A stretch of DNA of 64,000 bases from Deltaproteobacteria bacterium HGW-Deltaproteobacteria-15 (GCA_002840535.1 PHBH01000018.1:108171-172170), one strand, 5' to 3'. Shown: positions 25,730-34,834, counted from the stretch's first letter. Notes: a model not told the origin generated them from the letters alone. A program made the numbers and translations.

Positions 25730-26482
25730 GTGCTCAACATACTAAGACGAAAATCAGTCTTCTCGCAGTCAGAGCTCTTTTCTCGCGCGACTGCAGGTCG
25801 AGCGAGAGAGCAAGCCGCTCCGCTCAAGGCGGTGCTGACCAAGGCATACGGCTATTCCGAGATAACCAGGCTGAGGGAAAAGGTCGTAAAGGAGCTTAGA
25901 GAACAAAACAAGAAAACTCTGATGGTGACAAGCCCTCGCGACGGCACCGGCAACACGCTTCTGGTTTCTGTTTTGGGATACAGTGCGGCTTACTTCAGCG
26001 GAATGAAGGTCCTGCTGGTGGACCTGAACATGAGGCGGCCCGAACTCCATCTGCCGTTCGGGCTCCAAAAGGAAAAAGGATTTACAGACATCCTGATCGA
26101 TTCTCTCCCGTGGCAGGATGTGGTCAAGACTACGGGGCTTGAGGAACTGGAAGTGATCACTGCGGGCGATCCGGACCAGGACCTCTCCTTCTTCCTGAAC
26201 CGGCCGATTCTCAATGAAATCGTCCCTGAGTTGAGAGAGAAGTACGATTTAGTCGTTTTCGATACCTCACCGGTTCTGGTGAAAAATCGCAATAACCTGG
26301 ATCCCATTCACCTGAGCAACAACTGTGACATGGTAATCGTGGTCGCGCAGGCAAAAATGACCTGCAGAAACGACCTCAAGCAGACTGTGTCCGCGATCCA
26401 GGAAGGCGGAGGACAGGTGCGGGGAGTCGTCTACAACAAGCAGTTTCATCGAGGGGTAATCAGTACGTTGAAGGATCGTTAA
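25730..26482 (+). CDS. BY-kinase-like (Wzc/CpsD) ATPase with altered P-loop
   Basis: 250 residues from a GTG with AAGGA upstream. The fold matches bacterial tyrosine autokinases: Walker A' KVLLVDLNMRRPELHL and Walker B DLVVFDTSPV are present. But the P-loop reads TSPRDGTGNTLL, with Asn in place of the essential Lys of the usual PGEGKT. No tyrosine cluster follows at the C-terminus (ends QFHRGVISTLKDR). It probably partners the Wzz protein encoded next (1-base stop/start overlap) in controlling polysaccharide export. Kinase activity is doubtful. Confidence 0.85.
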   Translation: MLNILRRKSVFSQSELFSRATAGRAREQAAPLKAVLTKAYGYSEITRLREKVVKELREQNKKTLMVTSPRDGTGNTLLVSVLGYSAAYFSGMKVLLVDLNMRRPELHLPFGLQKEKGFTDILIDSLPWQDVVKTTGLEELEVITAGDPDQDLSFFLNRPILNEIVPELREKYDLVVFDTSPVLVKNRNNLDPIHLSNNCDMVIVVAQAKMTCRNDLKQTVSAIQEGGGQVRGVVYNKQFHRGVISTLKDR

Positions 26483-27552
26483 TGGTGCAGGGAATCGAGC
26501 AGAGACAATTTGACTTTTCCGTGTTCAGTGCAAGATATTTGGTTCCGGTGCTGGAACGGAAAACAATGGTACTGATCACTTTCCTATCAGTCCTTTTCAT
26601 ATTCGCGATTCTGGCGTCGATGGTGAAACCTGAATATGTGAGCGAAACCATCCTCAAGATCGATGCGCCCTTCATTAGGGCCTCCACCAGATTAAGCAAC
26701 CAGGACTCATACCAAACCACGCAACATGCCGCGCTCGATGTCATTTCCGAGGCAAGAAGGATTCAGAGTGCGGCATTTTGTGCCAATGTCTTTCTCCGGC
26801 TTCCAGAAAAAGCAAAGGAAGATCTGAAAACACCACTCGATCTAAGATCCCAGATTATCTCGACCATAGGCAGTCTCTTCAGCAAGGATGCCGACAAGAG
26901 ATCAAATGTTCCCAAAGAAAGCATCATCATGGAAATGGCACAGAGGCTTACCTTGATTACCGACGATGATGCTCGTCTGATTACAATCCGGATAAAGGCA
27001 GTCGATAAGGCCGTGGCGCCGATAATTCTCAAACACATGGTGGACGCCTTTCTTGAGGTAAATGCGGAGGAAAACAAGGCAAGTGTAAGGGCCGAGACCC
27101 AGTTTGTAGAGAGGGAGAAGGGTAAGGCCTACCAGAACTACCTCGAAGCAGAGAACAATATGATTGATTTACGGAAGAGATACGGAATTCCTGCCGAAGT
27201 TGAAATTACAAGAGATATAGGGCTTCAGCTGGAGATGCGGCGGTTGGAATTCAACCTGGACATGGCAAAGAAGCGCTTCTTCACTGTCGAACAACTCTTG
27301 ACGGAAACGCAGATGCGCGAGGCCGGCATGCTTGGCAACATAAAGGTCATAAGTCCTCCGTCAACTTATGGATCGCCTTCCAAAACGGCCGGGCAGAAGA
27401 TTCTCGGTATCGGGTTTTTCTTAGGTCTTGCCCTTGCGCTGGGCATTGTCTTTGTCCTGGAATTTGTGCAGGCGCCCCTGCGGCATGAGTTGGATGTTGA
27501 AAGTGTTATGAGACTGCCGGTGATGGGGATCATTCCGAGGATTAACGTGTAA
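26482..27552 (+). CDS. Wzz-type polysaccharide chain-length/co-polymerase protein
   Basis: 356 residues. Two transmembrane segments flank a large periplasmic coiled region: TM1 ~28-50 (VLITFLSVLFIFAILASMV) and TM2 ~312-332 (ILGIGFFLGLALALGIVFVLEF), preceded by the proline-rich ISPPSTYGSPSK typical of Wzz/GNVR proteins. The central part has helical repeats (LEAENNMIDLRKRYGIP). It spans the inner membrane and pairs with the preceding ATPase, setting export or length of the exopolysaccharide. Confidence 0.88.
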   Translation: MVQGIEQRQFDFSVFSARYLVPVLERKTMVLITFLSVLFIFAILASMVKPEYVSETILKIDAPFIRASTRLSNQDSYQTTQHAALDVISEARRIQSAAFCANVFLRLPEKAKEDLKTPLDLRSQIISTIGSLFSKDADKRSNVPKESIIMEMAQRLTLITDDDARLITIRIKAVDKAVAPIILKHMVDAFLEVNAEENKASVRAETQFVEREKGKAYQNYLEAENNMIDLRKRYGIPAEVEITRDIGLQLEMRRLEFNLDMAKKRFFTVEQLLTETQMREAGMLGNIKVISPPSTYGSPSKTAGQKILGIGFFLGLALALGIVFVLEFVQAPLRHELDVESVMRLPVMGIIPRINV

Positions 27553-28175
27553 CTCGGAACACGGGACACGGGCGCACAGAGAACAGAGATGGCTGAAGAG
27601 ACAAAGTGTTTCGAGAACTTGGAGGCGTGGAAGATAGCCCGTGAGTTGACCAATCGGATATATGGTCTTACAAGGGAAGAGCCAATGGCCCGAGATTTCG
27701 GCTTCATTGATCAAATTCGACGCGCATCCGTCTCTGTGATGAACAACTTGGCTGAGGGTCATGAGCGCGGATCAAGCAAGGAATTCGTCAAGTTTCTTTT
27801 TATAGCTCGCGGATCAGCAGGCGAGGTCCGGAGCATGCTTTACGTCGCTCTCGATCAAGGGTACATGTTACGTGAGAACTTCGAGGACATAAGGGATTTG
27901 GCAATCCGCTGCAGTCAACTCTGCTGGGGTTTGATCAAATACCATTTGAAAAACGCAGATTGGAAGACAAGAATTGTGACTTTGGCGCTGATATTCTCGA
28001 GTGTGCTCGGGTTTGCTTTGACACGCTACAGGTGAAACGAGGTACAACCGTAACACTGAACACGTGAAACGTAACACGAAGTACAAGACAAAAATCGCCG
28101 TGTTCACTTGAGTTTTCCTGTGTCCCGTGTCCTTTCGTATCCCGTGTCCCCTGTTCCGTGTCCCGTGTTTCGTAT
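27551..28175. repeat. CGTGTCCCGTGT-type inverted arms enclosing a four-helix-bundle gene
   Basis: The left arm (27551-27585) carries GGAACACGGGACACGGGCG. 28030-28090 holds GAACACGTGAAACGTAACACG words. The right arm (28099-28172) carries the complement (TGTCCCGTGTCC, CGTGTCCCGTGTTTCG). The only gene between them is 27589-28035. The left arm starts at the Wzz stop codon and the right arm ends 18 bp before the next lipoprotein gene, so the unit looks like an insertion into an operon. Confidence 0.7.
27589..28035 (+). CDS. Four-helix-bundle protein (23S rRNA intervening-sequence protein family)
   Basis: 148 residues. It has the family's typical sequence: FENLEAWKIARELTNRIYGL, then DFGFIDQIRRASVSVMNNLAEG and KEFVKFLFIARGSAGEVRSML. 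In some bacteria such proteins are encoded inside 23S rRNA intervening sequences; the stand-alone versions have unknown function. The tail after ~125 (RIVTLALIFSSVLGF) is longer than usual and ends where repeat words begin. The gene sits between inverted repeat arms, suggesting it travels with them (inference). Confidence 0.9.
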   Translation: MAEETKCFENLEAWKIARELTNRIYGLTREEPMARDFGFIDQIRRASVSVMNNLAEGHERGSSKEFVKFLFIARGSAGEVRSMLYVALDQGYMLRENFEDIRDLAIRCSQLCWGLIKYHLKNADWKTRIVTLALIFSSVLGFALTRYR

Positions 28176-28190
28176 TACTGCGAGGCTTTC

Positions 28191-28985
28191 ATGAAGAGAC
28201 AACGATTAGACTACCTTCTGTGCCTGAGGACACTGTTGATCCTTTTTGCCGCAATGCTTCTTGGGGCATGTTCATCCACGTCCACTCTTTCCACCCGCGC
28301 CTCGCAGATTCGTTTGATCTCAGCACTCCAGGCGCATGAGATCGAATCGAAATGTGAGTTTCTCGGCAGTGTGACAGGGACCCACCCCTATAATTCCTGT
28401 TGCCTCTTCGGTTTCACCCTGTATGGCAGCTATTGGAATTACAATGATTATGCATTGAATCACTTGCTCGATAATGCAGCCGAATTGGGCGCTTCTCATG
28501 TTTTTGTCAACCTCGGAAATGGTCTTGAAATGCGGGGTGAATCGTATCTATGCGCGAAGTGCGTTGACTCGTATGGAAACCCGGATCAGGATTACTGCCT
28601 GGATCCCGAAGGCAAGCCGGAAGTGGACTTCTGTGTGGATAACGAGGGAAATCGCATCGGCGCTGCCAACTGCCAAGGTGCTGATGGGGATACGCCAGAG
28701 AAGTGCAAGGCGAATCGCGGAAAGTGGATACCGAGTATCCTCCAAGCCCAATGCGAAGCCAGAGGATACGCTTGGGTGAACAAGTCCGGAGATCTGGAGA
28801 CATGCGTCTCGAGAGGTGGGGAGTGGAGGTCCCGGGCCAAAGACCAGATCTCCTGTGAGTCTAAGGGAGGCGATTGGATCGTGGATGAAGACGCATTGAG
28901 ATCCACTCTTTCCCCTGCCAAAGGACAAGAGGAGCGTGGGAGTGAACCTGCGCAGAGGAGAAGGGCAATACCGCAACCACAATAG
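28191..28985 (+). CDS. DUF4156-type lipoprotein with Cys/Gly-rich repeats
   Basis: 264 residues from the ATG at 28191. Lipoprotein signal MKRQRLDYLLCLRTLLILFAAMLLGACSS with lipobox Cys. The domain at ~50-130 (ESKCEFLGSVTGTHP ... LLDNAAELGASHVFVN) resembles DUF4156. The rest has repeated Cys-containing units (CVDSYGNPDQDYC, CVDNEGNRIGAANC, CKANRGKWIP, CVSRGGEWRSR, CESKGGDWIV), apparently a disulfide-stabilised surface or periplasmic module. Function unknown; it belongs to the envelope gene group. Confidence 0.75.
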   Translation: MKRQRLDYLLCLRTLLILFAAMLLGACSSTSTLSTRASQIRLISALQAHEIESKCEFLGSVTGTHPYNSCCLFGFTLYGSYWNYNDYALNHLLDNAAELGASHVFVNLGNGLEMRGESYLCAKCVDSYGNPDQDYCLDPEGKPEVDFCVDNEGNRIGAANCQGADGDTPEKCKANRGKWIPSILQAQCEARGYAWVNKSGDLETCVSRGGEWRSRAKDQISCESKGGDWIVDEDALRSTLSPAKGQEERGSEPAQRRRAIPQPQ

Positions 28986-29014
28986 AACAAATTCGAAACT
29001 CGAAAATTGAAAAG

Positions 29015-29290
29015 TCTTTCACCGCAGAGTCGCAGAGAACGCAGAGTGAATTATTTCTTCCGTCTGACGGGAGACGACGCCAGACGAAAGGAATCGCTTC
29101 TCCGGTGTAAGTAGGTCATTTATAAATGTGGGGACGTATTCGTTCCAAGTTTGTACAGATGCGGTTACTCCGGCAAATAGATCGCTTCACACTCGGTTTC
29201 TAAGAGCACGTGCTCTTTTCATTTGTCGGCATCTCCCGACAAATGAAAAACCATCGACTTTGAGCACTCTGCGTCTCTGCGGTGAACCTT
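29015..29290. repeat. Two-hairpin inverted-arm element, copy D
   Basis: Outer arms: TTTCACCGCAGAGTCGCAGA at 29017-29036 and GCGTCTCTGCGGTGAA ending at 29286. H1: CGTCTGACG / CGCCAGACG (one A-C mismatch) with loop GGAGACGA at 29061-29086. H2: a perfect 14-bp stem 29216-29229 / 29236-29249 (TTTTCATTTGTCGG) with loop CATCTC, preceded by the palindrome AGAGCACGTGCTCT. It lies between the two lipoprotein genes. Confidence 0.88.
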
Positions 29291-29354
29291 CTTTTCTTGA
29301 AATTTGGCGATTCGACTCTTTTTCGGATTTCGGATTTTCTTTATCGAGGTCATA

Positions 29355-30434
29355 ATGTTCAAATTCACTCACCTATTTGTACTCGTCGGACTCCTGGCGT
29401 TGCTCTCTATATACGGCTGCGGTGGACATCGCATCTATTATGAGCCGGATTACACCGAACGCTTCTATGTGCCGAAGACCATACCTGTGAGAACTGAAAT
29501 GCTTTCGGAACAGGTGTCGTACCCTTGCAAGGAAGTCACTCTCATCAATGACCAGAACGCCGAAAACGTCTCGCTCAGTGCTTGCGACCAGTCTTTTGAG
29601 GAGGTTGGCGCTTATACCCATAAGTGGTTTGCGAATCTGAGATTGTGGACGGAAACCTCCATCGACGTTGCCAGGGCCGAGATGATCCGAAGAGGGGTAA
29701 AGGTTACTGACACAGCTTCCAAAGTCCTCAAGCTTTCTTTGTATAGGGCGTGCCTTCGCTGGGCCTTTCGTGACATTGGATGCTACGTTGATCTCAAGGT
29801 AGAAACAGGCGATGGATACATAGCCCATTTTGAAATAGACAACAGGTCCATTGACATACACGACAGTTGCGACGGTGCCATTACTCGGGCAGTGGCCGCC
29901 ATGTTCAACAACCCGGTAATCCGGGCGTATCTCACTTGTCCACCACCACCGTCGATACCTGCCCGAACCGCGGCCGCTCCTCCAGTGAAAAAACCACCTC
30001 TGGATTCCGACGGGGACGGAGTTACGGACGACAGAGATAAGTGCCCCGGCACACCTAAAGGAGCAAAAGTCGACCAGTGGGGTTGTTGGATCCTACCGGA
30101 TATTCAGTTCGAGTTTGACAAGCACGAGATCTTGTCAAAGTATCGCCCCATCCTAGACGAGGTCGCCACAGTAATGAAGATGAACCCAGGTCTCAGAATG
30201 ATCCTGGGAGGTCACACCTGCACCATGGGAACGGAGAGGTATAATGTCAGGCTTTCAGAGAACCGTGCCGAGACCGTGAAACGTTATCTCGTAAGCAGGG
30301 GAGCGGATCCGATGAACATCCTTTCGAAGTGGTATTTTTACAGCCGGCCGAAGGCTTCGAACGACACGGAAGAAGGAAGATCGCGCAACCGAAGAACCGA
30401 GTTGGAACCAGTGTTGCCTTTGCTTGACAAATAG
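29355..30434 (+). CDS. OmpA-family lipoprotein with thrombospondin-type calcium repeat
   Basis: 359 residues from the ATG at 29355, with CGAGGT upstream. Lipobox LLALLSIYGCGG. The N-terminal domain of unknown type includes a LRLWTETSIDVARAEMIRRGVKV helix. Next comes a proline-rich linker and a Ca-binding DSDGDGVTDDRDKCPGTPKG repeat (~235-260). The C-terminal OmpA domain (~270-355: IQFEFDKHEILSKYRPIL, GHTCTMGTERYNVRLSENRAE) binds peptidoglycan. It anchors the outer membrane to the wall, and the N-terminal half is probably specific to this envelope system. Confidence 0.85.
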   Translation: MFKFTHLFVLVGLLALLSIYGCGGHRIYYEPDYTERFYVPKTIPVRTEMLSEQVSYPCKEVTLINDQNAENVSLSACDQSFEEVGAYTHKWFANLRLWTETSIDVARAEMIRRGVKVTDTASKVLKLSLYRACLRWAFRDIGCYVDLKVETGDGYIAHFEIDNRSIDIHDSCDGAITRAVAAMFNNPVIRAYLTCPPPPSIPARTAAAPPVKKPPLDSDGDGVTDDRDKCPGTPKGAKVDQWGCWILPDIQFEFDKHEILSKYRPILDEVATVMKMNPGLRMILGGHTCTMGTERYNVRLSENRAETVKRYLVSRGADPMNILSKWYFYSRPKASNDTEEGRSRNRRTELEPVLPLLDK

Positions 30435-30690
30435 ATTTTCACCGCAGAGTCGCAGAGGACGCAGAGCGATTTCTTCTTTGTCTGACGGTGGAGACGACGT
30501 CAGACAAAAGGGCTTTCTCTGGCGCCTGATTTGCCAGAACCGCTTAGATATATGTGGTTCGAGGACCCGTAGTTCGGAAGAGCTGAATCGGATTTCGAAT
30601 TTCGAGTTTCCTTTACCTCTTTGTTTGATCATTTGAATTTTGGTGATTCGGATTTGTTTCGGATTCCGATATTCGTGTCTCGGATTTTAT
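30435..30690. repeat. Half of a two-hairpin element (copy E) plus CGGATTTCGAA words
   Basis: Arm TTTCACCGCAGAGTCGCAGA at 30437-30456, then H1 with a perfect 11-bp stem TTTGTCTGACG 30477-30487 / 30498-30508 and loop GTGGAGACGA. The H2 half is absent. From 30590 to 30690 the words change to GATTCGGATTTCGAATTTCG, the complement of the type inside the element at 11.5 kb. Confidence 0.82.
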
Positions 30691-30694
30691 TCCC

Positions 30695-32053
30695 TTATCT
30701 CATTCCGGTCGTCCCCCCAGGAATGCTTGGTGAACCCCTCCGCGAAGGCCTATCCCCAAACGGATAAAGAGCATAAGACGCAGATAAGGTCAGGAGAAAC
30801 CTGTTGTCAACGTATTCATTCGCCTCTTCTTCGCTACTGACATCGAGGTAGTCATACTGCAGCCCTAGAAAGATCAGCCTGGTCACTTCATACCTGAGCC
30901 CTAAGCTTCCGTAAAGGATTGAATCGTCAAGATTCGTTTCAAATTCTCTGTCATTTTCGCGATAAGAAATGTTGGCATTTCCTCTCAGGTCCTCAACAAC
31001 CTGGTAATCCACCCCGCCCGAAGCGCCCCAGAACTTTGTAAATCCCCTCGTGTCCGTTTCCAGAAAACCTTCGTCCCATCCCGTTTCGACTCCGAATCTG
31101 AGACTTCCGTCCTTGATCTTCCTTCGAATCCGGCTGCTGAAGAGTGCACCTCCGCTCAAGTCTCCAGAGGGTTGAAAATAACCCGTTTCTAGCGCAAAAT
31201 TCCAGTTCCGGCCCCATGAATGCTCAAGGCCGGCCCTTACTTCATGGATTTCATAATTCGGCTGCTGACCTTCAAAATCCCTCAAGTAAATTGCATATTC
31301 ACCAAAGACCTTAGTATTCCGGTTAAATCGATGAATATATCTCCCTTTCGGATCATAACCTTTCAGATCTTCTCGTTCTGACGGACCGATTTCACGATTA
31401 AAGTCATAACCGCTAAAGCGAAGATCTACCTCGATCCCATTCCTGGCATTCAACCAAAATGCCAGGGAACCGAACACGCCGAATTCTGATGCATCATCAA
31501 GAAATTGATCTTGGTTCTCCAGCAACTGGTGGACAACACCAAATTCTACAAGATCCTCTCGGCCGAACTGGTATTTCATGCTCCCACTAGCGGAATTGCG
31601 CTCGTAGATATTCCTGTCCCGTCGCATGTTCTGCGTCCTTAGGCTTGGATCAAGGGCCTGCAAATAGGGATCGTCGGTCCTGACGTAATTCTCTTTCAGC
31701 TCCACGGAAAATCGCCTTGTGAAGCGGTGCACAAGATCCATCTTCGCATTGTGTCGGACAGTATCTCTATCGGAGAACTCGTGGTACCAAACCCAGGTAG
31801 GAAAATACTCCAAGTCCAATTTGGTCTTCACGGAATTCACACGTGCCAAAATCCCAGGAGAAACCGTCGTGATGAAATCCGATTGTTTGTTGTCTCGGGA
31901 GAGAAAAATGTTGTCTTCGTAGGCTTGACCGACAACTATGGTGGGCAGTATCTCAATCCGGGTATCTTCTTGTCCATGGGAAATGCCATACATCGCCGCT
32001 ACGGCTGTCAATACAATAATAGCTCGTTCGATCACCCGCTTTAGCTTTCTCAT
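30695..32053 (-). CDS. Outer-membrane beta-barrel protein (exosortase-cluster type)
   Basis: 452 residues from the ATG at 32053 (MRKLKRVIERAIIVLTAVAAMYGISHGQ, a Sec signal). A longer frame upstream enters repeat DNA and is rejected. The mature part is built of alternating-residue strands with aromatic ends (YFPTWVWYHEFSDRD, VELKENYVRTDDPYL, FGVFGSLAFWLNARNGIEVDLRF, LGLQYDYLDV). It resembles the beta-barrel porin-2 / PEP-CTERM-associated outer-membrane proteins. A role in passage of the exopolysaccharide is inferred from the neighbouring SLBB export gene on the same strand. Confidence 0.8.
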   Translation of the reverse strand: MRKLKRVIERAIIVLTAVAAMYGISHGQEDTRIEILPTIVVGQAYEDNIFLSRDNKQSDFITTVSPGILARVNSVKTKLDLEYFPTWVWYHEFSDRDTVRHNAKMDLVHRFTRRFSVELKENYVRTDDPYLQALDPSLRTQNMRRDRNIYERNSASGSMKYQFGREDLVEFGVVHQLLENQDQFLDDASEFGVFGSLAFWLNARNGIEVDLRFSGYDFNREIGPSEREDLKGYDPKGRYIHRFNRNTKVFGEYAIYLRDFEGQQPNYEIHEVRAGLEHSWGRNWNFALETGYFQPSGDLSGGALFSSRIRRKIKDGSLRFGVETGWDEGFLETDTRGFTKFWGASGGVDYQVVEDLRGNANISYRENDREFETNLDDSILYGSLGLRYEVTRLIFLGLQYDYLDVSSEEEANEYVDNRFLLTLSASYALYPFGDRPSRRGSPSIPGGTTGMR

Positions 32054-32162
32054 AGTTTGCGTTTCTTTCTCACAGAGCCGGCAGAAACGAGGGCAGATCG
32101 TTGGTTTGCGTAATACTGTGGCGCTAAGTACCAGCCACTTCATGCTCCGAAGGAGCTGAGGT

Positions 32163-32197
32163 TTGTCCTGTTTTTTAGACCAAAAAACAGGACAAAT
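32163..32197. other. Perfect 15-bp hairpin between export genes
   Basis: TTTGTCCTGTTTTTT (32163-32177) pairs perfectly with 32183-32197 around loop AGACC. It lies between the SLBB gene stop and the barrel gene start. The AGAC in its loop is shared with the GGAGACGA hairpins, and decayed CAGAG words lie on both sides. It could also attenuate transcription between the two genes. Confidence 0.65.
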
Positions 32198-32297
32198 GTC
32201 CCACTTCTCTTGAACTCTGCGCTCTCCAGCAAAGCGGGCGAGAGACAAAACAAAACCCTTTGAGTCTTCGTGTCTTTAGCGTAGCGGGTGGCAATCT

Positions 32298-34766
32298 TTA
32301 AGGCACGTAAATCACATCATTCGGCTGGACATATATATTAATCTCCGGGTATTTCCCCGCAATTGCCCTCTCGAGATTGTAAGGAATGTTCTCCTGCTTC
32401 CCGGCCACATTTCTAATTATTATTATCCTCTTCACGTTTGCCCAGTCAGTCGGCCCTCCCGCCAGGGCTATTGCCTGAATGACCGTCAATTCATCCCTAA
32501 GCTTGAACCCCTCTCCTGATGCCGCCCCTGGGTTCCTTACTTCACCAAGCACATAGAATACCTCGTCATCTTTAGGCTCGAAATAGGTCATGGGGATATG
32601 AGAAACGTATACTGTGTCCCCTCTCAATATGCTCGGCAGCCGCATGCCACTCTTACCTTCAAGGTACTTCTCCATGTTGAATTTCACTTCTATCCTGCCG
32701 CTCCTTATTATCATGATCCTGCTCATATCTGCGCCCGGAGTCTCCCCACCTGCAATAACCAGAGCTTCCAGCAGGGACATGTTTTCTCTCGGCTCATATA
32801 CACCAGGCTTATGGACTGCACCGAATACTTTAAATTTGCTTTTGAGATCGTCCTCTAATCTCTCAGGCGGGGGCTGCCAGGGCATAAGGCTTCTTTTAAT
32901 ATCCCCAAAAGATGAAGAGATAGGAACATGGATGACATCATTGGCATGTATAGGTGTAATTAGCCGCGGATCGCCCGTGATATTGAACTGCTGCAGGTTT
33001 ACCTTGAAGCTTCGTAAGAGCCCGCCCCATTCTCTTTGAATCGACACCTCGCTCATTACGGCCCCGTCTATAGCGCCACCCGCTGTGGCGAGAACCTCCT
33101 GGAGGTTCTTTTGCTCCCCCACATTATGCCAGCCCGGGATGGCCACATGTCCGAGAACCTGCACAGAATGTCTTTTCTCCACAATATTCACATCTACAGC
33201 AGATTCATGAGCAAGATATTTGGGCAAACGCTCCATCACAAGTTGGGTCACTTCTTTTGGCGTCATGTCGTTGATGTAGAACTCGCCGTATATAGGAAGA
33301 AGGAGAAAACCACGCCTGTCCACTTCAATACGATTTTGCCTCGATTCCTCAGCGATGCGAAAAGAGGCTACACCTATCGATCGACCGGGAGGTTCTTTCT
33401 CCGGGATGTTTACATATAAGAGATCGCCTTCATCAATCTTCTCATCAAATCTCTTCGGAAAAGGAATTGAAATCAGGTCATCCGGAGAAAGGCTGATCTC
33501 TCCTTTTATCGATATCTCCTGATCACCCTTCGACGTTTTACGCTTCAATACGATCCTGGAGTAGTCCGCACCGGCCAGGAGTCCCCCTGCCAAATCGATA
33601 AGATCGTTGATATGGCTCTTCTGAGGGACTCTGTACCATCCCGGATACCGTACCCCTTCCAGAATCTGAACATACCTTTCACGCCTTACTAGCTGAACTG
33701 AGACTTGTTCTTCCTTCTTAATGTAATTCTTCACCTGCTCAGAAAGCATGCGACCCAGTTCAGAGGGATTCAAGCCCGCGGCATTGACCCTTCCGACCAG
33801 AATTAAGTAGATGTTCCCATCAGGATCCACGTCATAGGTCCTGCTCATTTCCCTCTGACCGGGTATTACTATTTCGAGAACGTCTCCTGGGGATATCACT
33901 GCCTGTTCGCGGGGATTTTCTCCCTCCCCGGCTACCTCAGAGATTTTGGCAAGGCTCGTATCTACCCATCCCCGGTAACCGCTCTCAACCTCTAGCGCTG
34001 GGGCAATTATCCGGTTCGCATATGCGGTTTCCACATTGGAGTTTTTCTTGTAAGCGGTCACGGAGAAATAGTAATCTTTTGAACTCCTCAAACCATGAAG
34101 GGTCAACATGTTCATGTTTTTCTGCAAAGCAATTGGAGGACGCCCTTCAACAGCCCAGTCCGCCGGCGCAGGATCCCACACAGGGCCCTGGGTCGTGTCG
34201 TAGTAGATTTTGTATCCTGTAATCTCGGGGTCTTCACTCGGATCCCAGGTCAGAGTGACATCTCTCCTTTGAGCATCAGCCTGTTTTAAGGACGAAGTCC
34301 TTGCCTTGGCTGAATCGGACATTGAAGGCGGCAACGGCTGGGGCCTATGAACTTGCTCAACGTTCTTTTCCGGAGAGTCGGATTTCACTTTGCTGATATC
34401 TGACTCTGCCTGATCTCCTGCCTGTTTCTTCGAATTACTAGGCTTATTAGTCAGGCTCTCATCAATGATCACGATCTTATGAGACAACCCCGCTTTCTCG
34501 AACCTTTTCTTCTGACGCATTGCCTCATCCAGCGTCACAACAGGGGCGGTTCGGACCTTGTACCATGGACCCTGGGAAAGGTCCGAGTTTTCCTGAACAA
34601 GGATATGCGTCTGAGCCCCTTTGGCAGCAAGGGCTTTGACCGCATCTCCCGCTCCCTGCTTCGTCTTGGAAGAAAAGAACTGCAAGCAATACTCGGGATA
34701 TCCTGTTGAAGTAAGCAGAAAAATACACATTATCTGCAGCACCGCATGACATGACTTGCTTCTCAT
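32298..34766 (-). CDS. SPOR-FN3-Wza-like polysaccharide export protein with several SLBB domains
   Basis: 822 residues, about twice the usual Wza length. In order: signal (~1-24); SPOR-like domain (~26-102: YCLQFFSSKTKQGAGDAVKA); linker; fibronectin-III domain (~165-262: DVTLTWDPSEDPEITGYKIYY); polysaccharide export domain (~285-365: ISPGDVLEIVIPGQREMSR); SLBB domains from ~370; a second export-type segment (~490-560); further SLBB repeats to the end (YVQPNDVIYVP). It should form or line an outer-membrane or periplasmic export channel; SPOR suggests binding to bare glycan strands of the wall. There is no lipobox and no C-terminal helix like Wza's. Confidence 0.85.
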   Translation of the reverse strand: MRSKSCHAVLQIMCIFLLTSTGYPEYCLQFFSSKTKQGAGDAVKALAAKGAQTHILVQENSDLSQGPWYKVRTAPVVTLDEAMRQKKRFEKAGLSHKIVIIDESLTNKPSNSKKQAGDQAESDISKVKSDSPEKNVEQVHRPQPLPPSMSDSAKARTSSLKQADAQRRDVTLTWDPSEDPEITGYKIYYDTTQGPVWDPAPADWAVEGRPPIALQKNMNMLTLHGLRSSKDYYFSVTAYKKNSNVETAYANRIIAPALEVESGYRGWVDTSLAKISEVAGEGENPREQAVISPGDVLEIVIPGQREMSRTYDVDPDGNIYLILVGRVNAAGLNPSELGRMLSEQVKNYIKKEEQVSVQLVRRERYVQILEGVRYPGWYRVPQKSHINDLIDLAGGLLAGADYSRIVLKRKTSKGDQEISIKGEISLSPDDLISIPFPKRFDEKIDEGDLLYVNIPEKEPPGRSIGVASFRIAEESRQNRIEVDRRGFLLLPIYGEFYINDMTPKEVTQLVMERLPKYLAHESAVDVNIVEKRHSVQVLGHVAIPGWHNVGEQKNLQEVLATAGGAIDGAVMSEVSIQREWGGLLRSFKVNLQQFNITGDPRLITPIHANDVIHVPISSSFGDIKRSLMPWQPPPERLEDDLKSKFKVFGAVHKPGVYEPRENMSLLEALVIAGGETPGADMSRIMIIRSGRIEVKFNMEKYLEGKSGMRLPSILRGDTVYVSHIPMTYFEPKDDEVFYVLGEVRNPGAASGEGFKLRDELTVIQAIALAGGPTDWANVKRIIIIRNVAGKQENIPYNLERAIAGKYPEINIYVQPNDVIYVP

Positions 34767-34834
34767 TCTCTCACCCCGGCAACGCCCTCATCAGTCGGCT
34801 GTAAAATGGAGCTCTCAGCCGTCAGCATGAAACT

